Assembly (NCBI RefSeq): GCF_028553765.1
Contig: NZ_CP067134.1
Coordinates: forward strand, 653,501-717,500
Length of the DNA stretch: 64,000 bases
Direction: 5' to 3'
Source: Paracoccus stylophorae
GTDB taxonomy: Bacteria; Pseudomonadota; Alphaproteobacteria; Rhodobacterales; Rhodobacteraceae
Positions 35,197 to 44,080 of this stretch are shown piece by piece. Position numbers and translations under genes: made by a program. Positions within the stretch are counted from its first letter, which is position 1. The number at the start of each line of letters is the position of its first letter. The notes under the pieces were generated by a model. It was not told where the DNA came from. It searched no databases and was given only the letters and a program-made list of their open reading frames with translations.

Positions 35197-36090
35197 ATGC
35201 GTGTGATCTTCATGGGAACGCCCGGATTTTCGGTGCCCGCGCTGCGGGCGGTCGCGGCGGCGCATGAGGTGGCGGCCGTCTATTCGCAGCCGCCGCGGGC
35301 GGCGGGGCGCGGGCAGAGGCCGCGACCCTCGGCCGTGCAGCGCGAGGCGGAGGAATCGGGGCTTGAGGTTCGCACGCCGTCGACGCTGCGCGAGGCCGGG
35401 GCGCAGGCGGCGTTTTCCGCGCTGCGCGCGGATGTGGCGGTGGTGGTGGCCTATGGGCTGATCCTGCCGCAGGCGATTCTGGATGCGCCCCGGCTGGGAT
35501 GCCTGAACATCCACGCCTCGTTGTTGCCGCGCTGGCGGGGGGCGGCGCCGATCCAGCGCGCGGTGATGGCCGGCGATGCCGAGACCGGCGTGGCGATCAT
35601 GCAGATGCAGGCGGGGCTGGATACCGGTCCGGTGCTGGCCGAGGCGCGGACACCCATCGGCGCGCAGGACACGGCCGGCGATCTGCACGACCGGCTGGCG
35701 GGCATCGGTGCGGCGCTGATCGTCGATGTGCTGGACAGGCTGCCCTTGCCGGCGACGCCGCAGCCCGCGGATGGCGTGACCTATGCCGCCAAGATCGACA
35801 AGTCCGAGGCGCGGATCGACTGGACGCTGCCCGCGTCCCGCGTCGACCGGCTGATCCGCGGCCTGTCCCCCGCGCCCGGCGCCTGGTGCGAGATCGCGGG
35901 CGAGCGGGTCAGGCTGCTGCGATCGCGGGTGGTCGCGGGAGAGGGTGCGCCCGGCCAGGTCCTGGGCGGTTTCCGCGTCGCCTGCGGCGAGGGCGCGGTC
36001 GAGATTACCGAGGCGCAGCGCCAGGGCCGCAGGCCGATGGCCGCGCAGGATTTGCTGCGCGGCTGGGATCTGCCGTCGCGGCTGGATTAG
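35197..36090 (+). CDS. fmt: Methionyl-tRNA formyltransferase
   Basis: A 297-residue enzyme adding a formyl group from 10-formyl-THF to initiator Met-tRNA. The N-terminal [16 protein letters not shown], the catalytic [17 protein letters not shown] (Asn, His) and the Asp in GLDTGPVL are all intact, as is a C-terminal tRNA-binding OB domain. ATG at 35197 has GGAGG six bases upstream and is used although the frame extends back through the repeat. Placement directly after the deformylases joins formyl addition and removal in one locus. Confidence 0.95.
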   Translation: MRVIFMGTPGFSVPALRAVAAAHEVAAVYSQPPRAAGRGQRPRPSAVQREAEESGLEVRTPSTLREAGAQAAFSALRADVAVVVAYGLILPQAILDAPRLGCLNIHASLLPRWRGAAPIQRAVMAGDAETGVAIMQMQAGLDTGPVLAEARTPIGAQDTAGDLHDRLAGIGAALIVDVLDRLPLPATPQPADGVTYAAKIDKSEARIDWTLPASRVDRLIRGLSPAPGAWCEIAGERVRLLRSRVVAGEGAPGQVLGGFRVACGEGAVEITEAQRQGRRPMAAQDLLRGWDLPSRLD

Positions 36091-36124
36091 GAATGGCGTC
36101 CGAGGACGACGCCGCCGACGGCAA

Positions 36125-36153
36125 GATTGCGTTGCCCCGGTCGATTGCAACGC
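36125..36153. promoter_or_regulatory. Combined direct and inverted repeat upstream of gcdH
   Basis: GATTGC occurs at 36125-36130 and 36143-36148, 18 bp apart. GCGTTGC (36129-36135) and GCAACGC (36147-36153) form an inverted repeat with an 11-base gap. It lies 51 bp before the gcdH start. It could be an operator for a LysR- or GntR-type regulator; no regulator gene is adjacent. Confidence 0.4.
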
Positions 36154-36204
36154 GCTAGAACGTGTCGACAGAACAGGAACCACGCCGCAGTCAGGGAGAA
36201 GCCG

Positions 36205-37404
36205 ATGTCCACGAAATCGCACAAGGGCGCGCCGTTCAGCTGGAACGACCCGTTCCTGCTGGAAGATCAGCTGACCGAGGAAGAGCGGATGATCCGCGAC
36301 AGCGCGGCGGCGTTCGCGGCCGAAAGCCTCGCCCCGCGCGTGCAGGACGCCTACATGAACGAGGAAACCGACCCCGAGATCTTTCGCGAGATGGGGGCGG
36401 CCGGCATGCTGGGCGTCACCGTGGCCGAGGACTATGGCGGCGTCGGCGCCTCTTACGTGTCCTACGGTCTGGTCGCGCGCGAGATCGAGCGGATCGACAG
36501 CGGCTATCGCAGCATGGCGTCGGTCCAGTCCTCGCTGGTGATGTTTCCCATCGAGGCCTATGGCAGCGAGGAGCAGAAGCGGAAATACCTGCCCAGACTG
36601 GCAACCGGCGAATTCATCGGCTGTTTCGGCCTGACCGAACCCGATGCCGGATCCGATCCGGGCGGCATGAAGACGCGGGCGAAGAAGACCGATGGCGGCT
36701 ATGTGCTGAACGGGTCGAAGATGTGGATTTCCAACGCCCCCATCGCGGATGTGTTCGTCGTCTGGGCCAAGTCCGAGGCGCATGGCGGCAAGGTGCGCGG
36801 CTTCGTTCTGGACAAGGGGATGAAGGGCCTGTCCGCGCCCAAGATCGGCGGCAAGCTGAGCTTGCGCGCCTCGATCACCGGCGAGATCGTGATGGAGGAT
36901 GTCGAGGTCGGCGAGGATGCGCTGCTGCCCAATATCGAGGGGATGGGCGGCCCGTTCGGCTGTCTGAACCGTGCGCGTTACGGCATCAGCTGGGGCGCGA
37001 TGGGCGCGGCCGAGGATTGCTGGTTCCGCGCCCGGCAATACGGGCTGGACCGGCATCAGTTCAACAAGCCGCTGGCGGCGACGCAGCTTTACCAGAAGAA
37101 GCTGGCCGACATGCAGACCGAGATCGCGCTGGGGCTGCAAGCCAGCCTGCGGGTCGGGCGGCTGTTCGACGAAGGCAGGTTCGCGCCCGAGATGATCAGC
37201 CTGGTCAAGCGCAACAATTGCGGCAAGGCGCTGGAGATCGCGCGCATGGCCCGCGACATGCATGGCGGCAACGGCATCCAGATCGAATACCACGTCATGC
37301 GCCACGCCCAGAACCTTGAAACGGTCAACACCTATGAGGGCACGCATGACGTGCACGCGCTGATCCTGGGCCGCGCGCAGACGCGCATCCAGGCGTTCGG
37401 CTGA
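36205..37404 (+). CDS. gcdH: Glutaryl-CoA dehydrogenase
   Basis: A 399-residue FAD acyl-CoA dehydrogenase converting glutaryl-CoA to crotonyl-CoA and CO2 in lysine, tryptophan and glutarate breakdown. The catalytic base is in [31 protein letters not shown] matches the glutaryl-CoA branch, including the arginine that holds the substrate carboxylate. [12 protein letters not shown] is the usual FAD motif. ATG at 36205 follows AGGGAGAA. It overlaps the next gene by one base. Confidence 0.93.
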   Translation: MSTKSHKGAPFSWNDPFLLEDQLTEEERMIRDSAAAFAAESLAPRVQDAYMNEETDPEIFREMGAAGMLGVTVAEDYGGVGASYVSYGLVAREIERIDSGYRSMASVQSSLVMFPIEAYGSEEQKRKYLPRLATGEFIGCFGLTEPDAGSDPGGMKTRAKKTDGGYVLNGSKMWISNAPIADVFVVWAKSEAHGGKVRGFVLDKGMKGLSAPKIGGKLSLRASITGEIVMEDVEVGEDALLPNIEGMGGPFGCLNRARYGISWGAMGAAEDCWFRARQYGLDRHQFNKPLAATQLYQKKLADMQTEIALGLQASLRVGRLFDEGRFAPEMISLVKRNNCGKALEIARMARDMHGGNGIQIEYHVMRHAQNLETVNTYEGTHDVHALILGRAQTRIQAFG

Positions 37405-38552
37405 TGTCCGACGCGCCGCTGAAGGGGCTGAAAATCGTCGAGCTGGCGCGCATTCTTGCGGGTCCGTGGCTGGGCCAGACGCTGGCCGATCTGGGCGCCG
37501 AGGTCATCAAGGTCGAGGCGCCCGAGGGCGACGATACCCGTCGCTGGGGACCGCCCTTCATCGAACGCAGGCGCGCGGATGGCACGACCGAGACGGTCGC
37601 CGCCTATTTCCACGCCGCCAATCGCGGCAAGCGGTCGGTGATCTGCGATTTCAACGATGCGGACGATCTGGACCGCCTGAAGTCCCTCATCGGCGAGGCG
37701 GACGTGGTGATCGAGAATTTCAAGCTGGGCGGGCTGAAGAAGTTCGGGCTGGATTACGACAGCCTGTCGCCGCAGAACCCGCGCCTCGTCTATGCCTCGA
37801 TCACCGGCTTCGGGCAGGACGGGCCGCGCGCGGCGCAGCCGGGTTACGATTTCCTCATTCAGGGCATGTCGGGCATCATGGACCTGACCGGCGATCCCGA
37901 GGGCGAGCCGCAGAAGGTCGGCGTGGCCTGGATCGACATCTTCACCGGGCTTTATGGGGCGATCGCGGTTCAGGCCGCGCTGGCCGAACGGGCGCGGTCG
38001 GGGCTGGGCCAGCATCTGGACCTGTCGCTGCTGGATTGCGGTGTCGCGGTGCTGGCCAATCAAGCGACCAACTATCTGCTGGGCGGCCGGGTGCCGCGCC
38101 GGCTGGGCAACGCGCATCCCAACATCGTGCCCTATCAGCTTTTCCCGGCCTCGGACGGACATCTGATCATCGCCTGCGGCAATGACCGGCAATTCGCGGC
38201 GCTGTGCCGCGCGCTGGACCTGCCGGCGCTGTCGGCCGATCCGGATTTCGCGACGAACCCGGCCCGCGTCGCCCATCGCGACCGGCTGGCGCCGATCCTG
38301 TCGCAGGCCACGCGCACCCGCCCGCGCGCCGATCTGATCGCCGCGCTGGAGGCGGCGGGCGTGCCCGCGGGCCCGGTCAACGACGTGGCCGAGGCGCTGG
38401 CCGAGCCGCAGGTGCAGGCGCGCGGGATGCCCATCGCGCCCGAGGGCATCGCCGGGCTGCGCAGCCCGATGCGGTTCTCGCGCAGCCCGCTGGTCACGGA
38501 TCGGGCGGCGCCCGCCCTTGGCGAAGGCGAGTGGCGGTTCGGCGGGGAGTGA
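37404..38552 (+). CDS. CaiB/BaiF family CoA-transferase (probably succinyl-CoA:glutarate)
   Basis: A 382-residue class III CoA-transferase. The N-terminal LKIVELARILAGPWLGQTLADLGAEVIKVE is typical, and the likely catalytic Asp is at about 178 in AWIDIFTGLYG. Coupling to gcdH (TGATG) suggests it activates glutarate to glutaryl-CoA, like GcdG/SUGCT. That substrate is inferred from context only. Confidence 0.85.
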   Translation: MSDAPLKGLKIVELARILAGPWLGQTLADLGAEVIKVEAPEGDDTRRWGPPFIERRRADGTTETVAAYFHAANRGKRSVICDFNDADDLDRLKSLIGEADVVIENFKLGGLKKFGLDYDSLSPQNPRLVYASITGFGQDGPRAAQPGYDFLIQGMSGIMDLTGDPEGEPQKVGVAWIDIFTGLYGAIAVQAALAERARSGLGQHLDLSLLDCGVAVLANQATNYLLGGRVPRRLGNAHPNIVPYQLFPASDGHLIIACGNDRQFAALCRALDLPALSADPDFATNPARVAHRDRLAPILSQATRTRPRADLIAALEAAGVPAGPVNDVAEALAEPQVQARGMPIAPEGIAGLRSPMRFSRSPLVTDRAAPALGEGEWRFGGE

Positions 38553-38697
38553 AGTCAGGGATCGGGGCGCGAACACGTCCGGCGCGCGCGCGGGTCCGGT
38601 GTGCTTCCCCTTGCCACAGGCGCGGCCTTGCGCCACCCTGCGCTGCATCAAGCCCCGGAACAACCGGGACGACCGACAACCTACAGGGAACACTGCC

Positions 38698-40296
38698 ATG
38701 AGACATCTTCTGACCCCGCGCGCCTTGCTGCTGGCATCCGCGATCGCACTGGCACCGGCCGCCTGGGCCGAGACGCCTGCCGATACGCTGGTCGTGGCCA
38801 ACGACATCAGCGACATCATCACCCTTGATCCGGCCCAGACCTTCGAGTTTTCGGGCAATGACGTGAACCGCAACACCTATGACCGGCTGGTCGATTTCGA
38901 CCCGATGGACATGGCTGCCGGCTTCAAGCCGTCGCTGGCCGAAAGCTGGGAGGTGGCCGAGGACGGGCTGTCGATCACCTTCACCATGCGCGAAGGCGTC
39001 ACCTTCCATTCCGGCAATCCGGTTCGGGCCGAGGATGCGGCATGGTCGCTGCAACGCGCGGTCAAGCTGAACAAGACGCCCGCCTTCATCCTGACGCAGT
39101 TCGGCTTTACCCCTGAAAACGTCGAGGAAAAGATCACCTTTGACGACCGCACGCTGACGCTGAACCTGGATCAGCCTTATGCGCCCTCCTTTGTCCTCAA
39201 CTGCCTGACCGCGATGATCGGCAGCGTGGTGGACAAGGAAACGGTGATGTCCAACGCCGAGGGCGATGATCTGGGCAATGCCTGGCTGAACACCAACGAG
39301 GCTGGATCGGGCGCCTTCACCCTGGCCGCGTGGCGTCCGAACGAGGCGGTGCAGCTGGCCGCCTATGAGGATTACTGGCAGGGCGCATCCGCGATGAAAC
39401 GGGTGATCGTGCGCAACGTCGCCGAATCCAGCGCACAGCGCCTGCTGCTGGAACAGGGCGATATCGACGCGGCGCGCAACCTGACGCCCACCGATGTGGA
39501 TTCTCTGGAGCAGACGGAAGGCGTCAAGATCAAGGACGAGCCGCGCGGCCGCATCCTGTATATGGGTCTGAACCAGAAGGACGAATTGCTGTCGAACCCG
39601 GCGGTCATCGAGGCGATGAAGCATCTGGTCGATTATCAGGGCATCACCGACAGCTTCCTGAAGGGCATGTTCAAGACCCATCAGGCGTTCCTGCCCGAGG
39701 GCTATCTGGGCGCGCTGGAGGAAAATCCGTGGACCTATGATGTCGAAAAGGCCAGGCAGATCCTGGCGGATGCAGGGATCGAGGGCGGCACGATCACCAC
39801 CAAGATCCGCGATCTGCGCGAATATGTGGACGTGGCGCAGACCCTGCAGGCCAGCATGGCCGAGGCCGGGCTGACGCTGAACATCGAGCAGATGACCGGC
39901 GCGCAGGTGCTGGACGCGTATCGCGCGCGCGAGGTGCCGATCTTCCTGGGCGAATGGGGCCCGGACTATTCGGACCCGAACACGAATGCCGCGACCTTCG
40001 CCTATAATCCCGACAACAGCGACGAGGCGCAGGCGACCGGCCTGCTGGCATGGCGCAACGCCTATGCCGTGCCGGACGAGATGAACGAGGCGACGGTGGC
40101 CGCGACCCTTGAACAGGACAGCGACAAGCGCGCGCAGATGTATCGCGACATCCAGAAACAGTATCAGGAAGAGGCGCCGATCGTGCCGCTGTTCCAGCGC
40201 ATCGAGAACACCGGCCTGCGCGAGAACGTGCAGAACTGGAACGTGGGCGGATCGGTGACGTCGGTGATGTATCATCAGGTCACCAAGGGCGAATAG
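38698..40296 (+). CDS. ABC transporter periplasmic solute-binding protein (peptide/nickel family)
   Basis: A 532-residue secreted binding protein of the SBP_bac_5 family. The signal peptide is about 1-24, ending PAAWAE. The mature start is ADTLVVANDISDIITLDPAQ, and RNTYDRLVDFDP, TFTMREGVTFHSGNPV and GPDYSDPN follow, all typical. It is first in a five-gene import operon. Family members bind oligopeptides, but also sugars, opines or other small molecules, so the ligand is open. A small CCCGG-AACAA-CCGGG hairpin (38654-38668) lies in its leader. Confidence 0.9.
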   Translation: MRHLLTPRALLLASAIALAPAAWAETPADTLVVANDISDIITLDPAQTFEFSGNDVNRNTYDRLVDFDPMDMAAGFKPSLAESWEVAEDGLSITFTMREGVTFHSGNPVRAEDAAWSLQRAVKLNKTPAFILTQFGFTPENVEEKITFDDRTLTLNLDQPYAPSFVLNCLTAMIGSVVDKETVMSNAEGDDLGNAWLNTNEAGSGAFTLAAWRPNEAVQLAAYEDYWQGASAMKRVIVRNVAESSAQRLLLEQGDIDAARNLTPTDVDSLEQTEGVKIKDEPRGRILYMGLNQKDELLSNPAVIEAMKHLVDYQGITDSFLKGMFKTHQAFLPEGYLGALEENPWTYDVEKARQILADAGIEGGTITTKIRDLREYVDVAQTLQASMAEAGLTLNIEQMTGAQVLDAYRAREVPIFLGEWGPDYSDPNTNAATFAYNPDNSDEAQATGLLAWRNAYAVPDEMNEATVAATLEQDSDKRAQMYRDIQKQYQEEAPIVPLFQRIENTGLRENVQNWNVGGSVTSVMYHQVTKGE

Positions 40297-40299
40297 GCG

Positions 40300-41388
40300 T
40301 TGGCCGCAACCGATACCGATCCCAAGGGGCGGGGCGGACCCCCGCCCCCCTCGGCGGCCGACCGCAACGCCGCGCGGCGACGGCGGCTGCGCAGCGTGGG
40401 CGGCACGCTGCTGTCGCTGGCGCTGACCCTGCTGGGGTTGTTGCTGGTCACCTTCATCATCGGCCGGGTCATGCCCATCGACCCGGTGCTGAAGGTGGTG
40501 GGAGATCGCGCCAGCCAGGCGCAATACGATGCCGCCTATCAGGCGATGGGGCTGGACCGGCCGCTGATCGTCCAGTTCATCGGCTATATCGGCGATGTGC
40601 TGACCGGCGATCTGGGCCGCTCGATCTCGACCGGGCAGCTGGTCGTGGACGATATCCGGCACGTCTTTCCCGCGACGGTCGAACTGGCGACGCTGGGCAC
40701 CTTCATCGGCGTCAGCATCGGCGTGCCCCTGGGCGTGATCGCGGCGGCGCGGCGCGGCGGCATCGTCGATCAGGTCGCGCGCGTCGTGGCGCTGGTGGGC
40801 TATTCGATGCCGATCTTCTGGCTGGGGCTGATGGGGCTGCTGGTCTTTTACGGCATCCTGGGCTGGGTCGGCGGGCCTGGACGGCAGGGCATCATCTATG
40901 ACGGCATGGTGCCGGACGTGACCGGGCTGATCCTGGTCGATTCGCTGCTGGCGGGCGACTGGAACGCCTTTCAGGACGCGTTTTCGCATATCATCCTGCC
41001 CGCCAGCCTGCTGGGCTATTTCAGCCTTGCCTATATCAGCCGCATGACCCGCAGCTTCATGCTGGAACAGCTGGGGTCGGAATACATCACCACCGCCCGC
41101 GTCAAGGGCCTGTCCGAAAGCGCCGTGATCTGGCGGCACGCGTTCCGCAACATCTCGATCCCGCTGGTGACGGTGATCGCGCTGTCCTTCGGCTCTCTGC
41201 TTGAGGGATCGGTGCTGACCGAGATCATCTTCTCGTGGCCGGGCTTGGGCCAGTATGTCACCAAGGCGCTGCTGGCCGGCGACATGAGCGCGGTTCTGGG
41301 CGGCACCATCGTCATCGGCACCTGCTTCATCCTGCTGAACCTGCTCAGCGACCTGTTGTATCGCGTGCTGGACCCGAGGTCGAAATGA
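40300..41388 (+). CDS. ABC transporter permease (DppB-like)
   Basis: A 362-residue inner-membrane permease with about six spans. The EAA-type loop is present around YITTARVKGLSESAVIWRHA, and ILPASLLGYFSLAYISRMTRSFML is characteristic. The N-terminal 30 residues are Pro/Arg-rich and cytosolic. The start is TTG at 40300, four bases after the upstream stop; no better start codon exists before residue 57. It overlaps the next permease by ATGA. Confidence 0.9.
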   Translation: MAATDTDPKGRGGPPPPSAADRNAARRRRLRSVGGTLLSLALTLLGLLLVTFIIGRVMPIDPVLKVVGDRASQAQYDAAYQAMGLDRPLIVQFIGYIGDVLTGDLGRSISTGQLVVDDIRHVFPATVELATLGTFIGVSIGVPLGVIAAARRGGIVDQVARVVALVGYSMPIFWLGLMGLLVFYGILGWVGGPGRQGIIYDGMVPDVTGLILVDSLLAGDWNAFQDAFSHIILPASLLGYFSLAYISRMTRSFMLEQLGSEYITTARVKGLSESAVIWRHAFRNISIPLVTVIALSFGSLLEGSVLTEIIFSWPGLGQYVTKALLAGDMSAVLGGTIVIGTCFILLNLLSDLLYRVLDPRSK

Positions 41389-42290
41389 ACCCGACACGAC
41401 GCGAATGGCTGCTTTCGGACGCGCCCCAGACCCGGCGGCAGGCGCGGCTGGGCGCGATCTATCAGGGATGGCTGACCTTTCGCGCCAACCGGCTGGCGAT
41501 GTTCGGGCTGATCATTCTGGCGATCCTGATCTTCATGGCGATCTTCGCGCCCTGGCTGGCCCCGCAAAGCCCGTTCAGCCAGAACCTTGCCGGCCGGCTG
41601 GCGCCGCCCTCGTCCGAACACTGGCTGGGCACCGACGCGCTGGGGCGCGATATCCTGTCGCGGCTGATCCACGGCTCGCGCATCACACTGTTCATTGTCG
41701 GCACGGTGGCGCTGATCGCGCCGATCATCGGGCTGTTCATCGGCACGGTGGCCGGTTTCGCCGGCGGCTGGCTGGATCAGGTGCTGATGCGGATCACCGA
41801 CATCTTCCTGGCATTCCCGAAACTGATCCTGGCACTGGCCTTCGTCGCGGCGCTGGGCGCCAGCATCGGCAACGCGGTGCTGGCGCTGGCGCTGACGGCG
41901 TGGCCGCCCTATGCCCGGCTGGCGCGGGCCGAGACGCTGACCATCCGCCATGCCGACTATATCGCCGCAGCCCGGCTTCAGGGGGCGGGGCCGATGCGGC
42001 TGCTGATCCGCCATATCTGGCCGCTGTGCATTTCCTCGCTGATCGTGCGCGTGGCGCTGGACATGGCGGGCATCATCCTGTCGGCGGCGGGTCTGGGCTT
42101 TCTGGGTCTGGGCGCGCAGCCGCCGATGCCGGAATGGGGGGCGATGATCTCGGACGGGCGGACCTATATCCTCGATTTCTGGTGGGTCGCGGCGATGCCG
42201 GGGCTTGCCATCTTCATCGTCAGCCTTGCCTTCAACCTGCTGGGCGACGGGCTGCGCGACGTGCTGGATCCGAAAGGGGCCAAGGAATGA
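41385..42290 (+). CDS. ABC transporter permease (DppC-like)
   Basis: A 301-residue partner permease with an N-terminal oppC-type segment (FRANRLAMFGLIILAIL) and the motif HWLGTDALGRDILSRLIHGSR that defines the DppC/OppC half. The EAA loop is ADYIAAARLQGAGPMRLLIRHI. ATGA overlaps at both ends show tight coupling with its neighbours. Confidence 0.92.
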   Translation: MNPTRREWLLSDAPQTRRQARLGAIYQGWLTFRANRLAMFGLIILAILIFMAIFAPWLAPQSPFSQNLAGRLAPPSSEHWLGTDALGRDILSRLIHGSRITLFIVGTVALIAPIIGLFIGTVAGFAGGWLDQVLMRITDIFLAFPKLILALAFVAALGASIGNAVLALALTAWPPYARLARAETLTIRHADYIAAARLQGAGPMRLLIRHIWPLCISSLIVRVALDMAGIILSAAGLGFLGLGAQPPMPEWGAMISDGRTYILDFWWVAAMPGLAIFIVSLAFNLLGDGLRDVLDPKGAKE

Positions 42291-43186
42291 CCGACCAGCA
42301 AGGTTCCGGGCCGCTGCTGTCCGTCGAAAACCTCCGCGTGGCCTTTCCCACGCGGCAGGGCGTGTTTCAGGCGGTGCGCGGCGTCAGTTTCGATCTGGGC
42401 CGCGAACGTCTGGGCGTGGTGGGCGAATCGGGGTCAGGCAAGTCGATGACCGGCCGCGCGATCCTGGGGCTGGTGCGCCCGCCGGGCCGCGTCACCGCCG
42501 ACCGGCTGGAGCTGGACGGGCAGCCGATCCTGAACCTGCCCGAGCGAAAGATGCGGAAGATCCGCGGCAGCCGGATCAGCATGGTCATGCAGGACCCGAA
42601 ATTCAGCCTCAACCCGGTGATGACCATCGGCGACCAGATCATCGAGGCGTATCGCCTTCACGCCGGCGGCCCCAGGGGCCAGGGCCGCGCCAAGGCGCTC
42701 GAGATGCTGGAAGCCGTGCAGATCCGCGACCCGGAACGGGTCATGGGCGCCTATCCGCACGAGGTGTCGGGCGGCATGGGCCAGCGCATCATGATCGCGA
42801 TGATGCTGGCGCCGGACCCCGAAATCCTGATCGCGGACGAACCCACCTCGGCGCTGGACGTCTCGGTCCGGACCGAGGTGCTGAACATCATGGACCGTCT
42901 GGTCCGCGATCGTGGCATGGGCCTGATCTTCATCAGCCACGATCTGAACCTGGTCGCGCAGTTCTGCGACCGGGTGCTGATCATGTATGCCGGAAGGATC
43001 GTCGAGACGCTGACCGCAAAGAACCTGCACGACGCGCGCCACCCCTATACCCAGGGGCTGCTGAACAGCCTGCCGCGGCTGGACCGGCCAGTCAGTCGCC
43101 TGCCGGTGCTGAAGCGTCAGGACAGCTGGCGCGAGGGCGATCCGATCAACGAAAGCCTGGAAACCGAGTTTCCGGGGGGGCTCTGA
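42287..43186 (+). CDS. ABC transporter ATP-binding protein (DppD-like)
   Basis: A 299-residue ATPase: Walker A GESGSGKSMTGRAI, signature VSGGMGQRIMIAMMLA and Walker B ILIADEPTSALDVS. The C-terminal HPYTQGLLNSLPRL and LKRQDSWREGDPINE region is the oligopeptide-transporter extension. It pairs with the second ATPase downstream. A diverged palindromic element begins about 13 bases after the stop. Confidence 0.93.
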   Translation: MTDQQGSGPLLSVENLRVAFPTRQGVFQAVRGVSFDLGRERLGVVGESGSGKSMTGRAILGLVRPPGRVTADRLELDGQPILNLPERKMRKIRGSRISMVMQDPKFSLNPVMTIGDQIIEAYRLHAGGPRGQGRAKALEMLEAVQIRDPERVMGAYPHEVSGGMGQRIMIAMMLAPDPEILIADEPTSALDVSVRTEVLNIMDRLVRDRGMGLIFISHDLNLVAQFCDRVLIMYAGRIVETLTAKNLHDARHPYTQGLLNSLPRLDRPVSRLPVLKRQDSWREGDPINESLETEFPGGL

Positions 43187-43198
43187 CATGCGGCTTCT

Positions 43199-43250
43199 TC
43201 TTTGTGCAAATACCCTCCGGGGGGCGCGGGGGGTGGAAAACCCCCCGCTG
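43199..43250 (-). repeat. Dispersed palindromic element, diverged copy 3 (inverted)
   Basis: Read on the minus strand it has the same layout as copies 1 and 2: a strong hairpin (GCGGGGGGT pairing with ACCCCCCGC, 43226-43234 / 43240-43248), then CCCCCCGGAGGGTATTT, then CAAAG. The stem sequence has changed but complementarity is kept. It fills the junction between the two ABC ATPase genes, in the opposite orientation to them. Confidence 0.72.
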
Positions 43251-43264
43251 CCGTCGGTGCCGCC

Positions 43265-44017
43265 ATGCTGAAGATCGAAAATCTGGACGTCTGGTTCGGC
43301 TTTCCGCCCGACCGCGTGGACGCGGTCAGGGATGCGGCCTTCGCCGTGGCCAGGGGCGAAAGCTTCGGTCTGGTGGGCGAATCGGGGTCGGGCAAATCCA
43401 CCATCCTGCGCGCCATCGCCGGGCTGATCGACAGCTGGTCCGGCGTGATCGAGGTCGATGGCCGCAAGGTGTCGGGCAACCGCCGCGACCGGGCCTTCTA
43501 CAAGACCGTGCAGATGGTGTTCCAGGACCCCTATGCCAGCCTGCATCCGCGCCATTCCGTCGATGCCGTCCTCAGCGAGGCGCTGAAATTGCAGGGCATG
43601 ACCGATATCGACCGGCGGATTCCGCGCCTGCTGGAGGATGTGGGTCTGGGGGGCGGGTTCCGCTTTCGCTATCCGCACCAGCTGTCGGGCGGGCAGCGTC
43701 AGCGCGTCGCCATCGCCCGCGCGCTGGCCGGCGATCCGCAGCTTTTGCTGCTGGACGAACCGACCAGCGCGCTGGATGTCAGCGTGCAGGCCGAGATCCT
43801 GAACCTGCTGACCGATCTGCGCGCCGAACACGGCCTGACCTATCTGATGGTCAGCCACGACCTGTCGGTGGTGGGCCATATGTGCGACCGGCTGGCGGTG
43901 ATGCAGCACGGCCGCATCGTCGAGGTGATGGATGTCGACGCCCTGCGCAAGGGGGCGGCGCAGCAGGACTATACCAGGCATCTGATCGCCGCCTCGGCCG
44001 GGTATCAGCGCGGCTGA
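43265..44017 (+). CDS. ABC transporter ATP-binding protein (DppF-like)
   Basis: A 250-residue second ATPase of the importer: Walker A GESGSGKSTILRAI, signature LSGGQRQRVAIARALA and Walker B LLLLDEPTSALDVSVQAEIL. It lacks most of the C-terminal oligopeptide-binding extension that its partner has. ATG at 43265 is chosen because upstream in-frame codons come from the repeat element. Last gene of the importer operon. Confidence 0.93.
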   Translation: MLKIENLDVWFGFPPDRVDAVRDAAFAVARGESFGLVGESGSGKSTILRAIAGLIDSWSGVIEVDGRKVSGNRRDRAFYKTVQMVFQDPYASLHPRHSVDAVLSEALKLQGMTDIDRRIPRLLEDVGLGGGFRFRYPHQLSGGQRQRVAIARALAGDPQLLLLDEPTSALDVSVQAEILNLLTDLRAEHGLTYLMVSHDLSVVGHMCDRLAVMQHGRIVEVMDVDALRKGAAQQDYTRHLIAASAGYQRG

Positions 44018-44048
44018 CCGGGTTGAATCCGGCGCGGTTATCGCGGAC

Positions 44049-44062
44049 GTTCCGGCCGGAAC
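44049..44062. promoter_or_regulatory. Perfect 14-bp palindrome upstream of the aldo/keto reductase gene
   Basis: GTTCCGGCCGGAAC is fully palindromic and lies 18 bases before the ATG at 44081, between the importer operon and the reductase gene. It could be an operator; it may also be chance in GC-rich DNA. Confidence 0.35.
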
Positions 44063-44080
44063 AACGGATCGGAGATGGCG

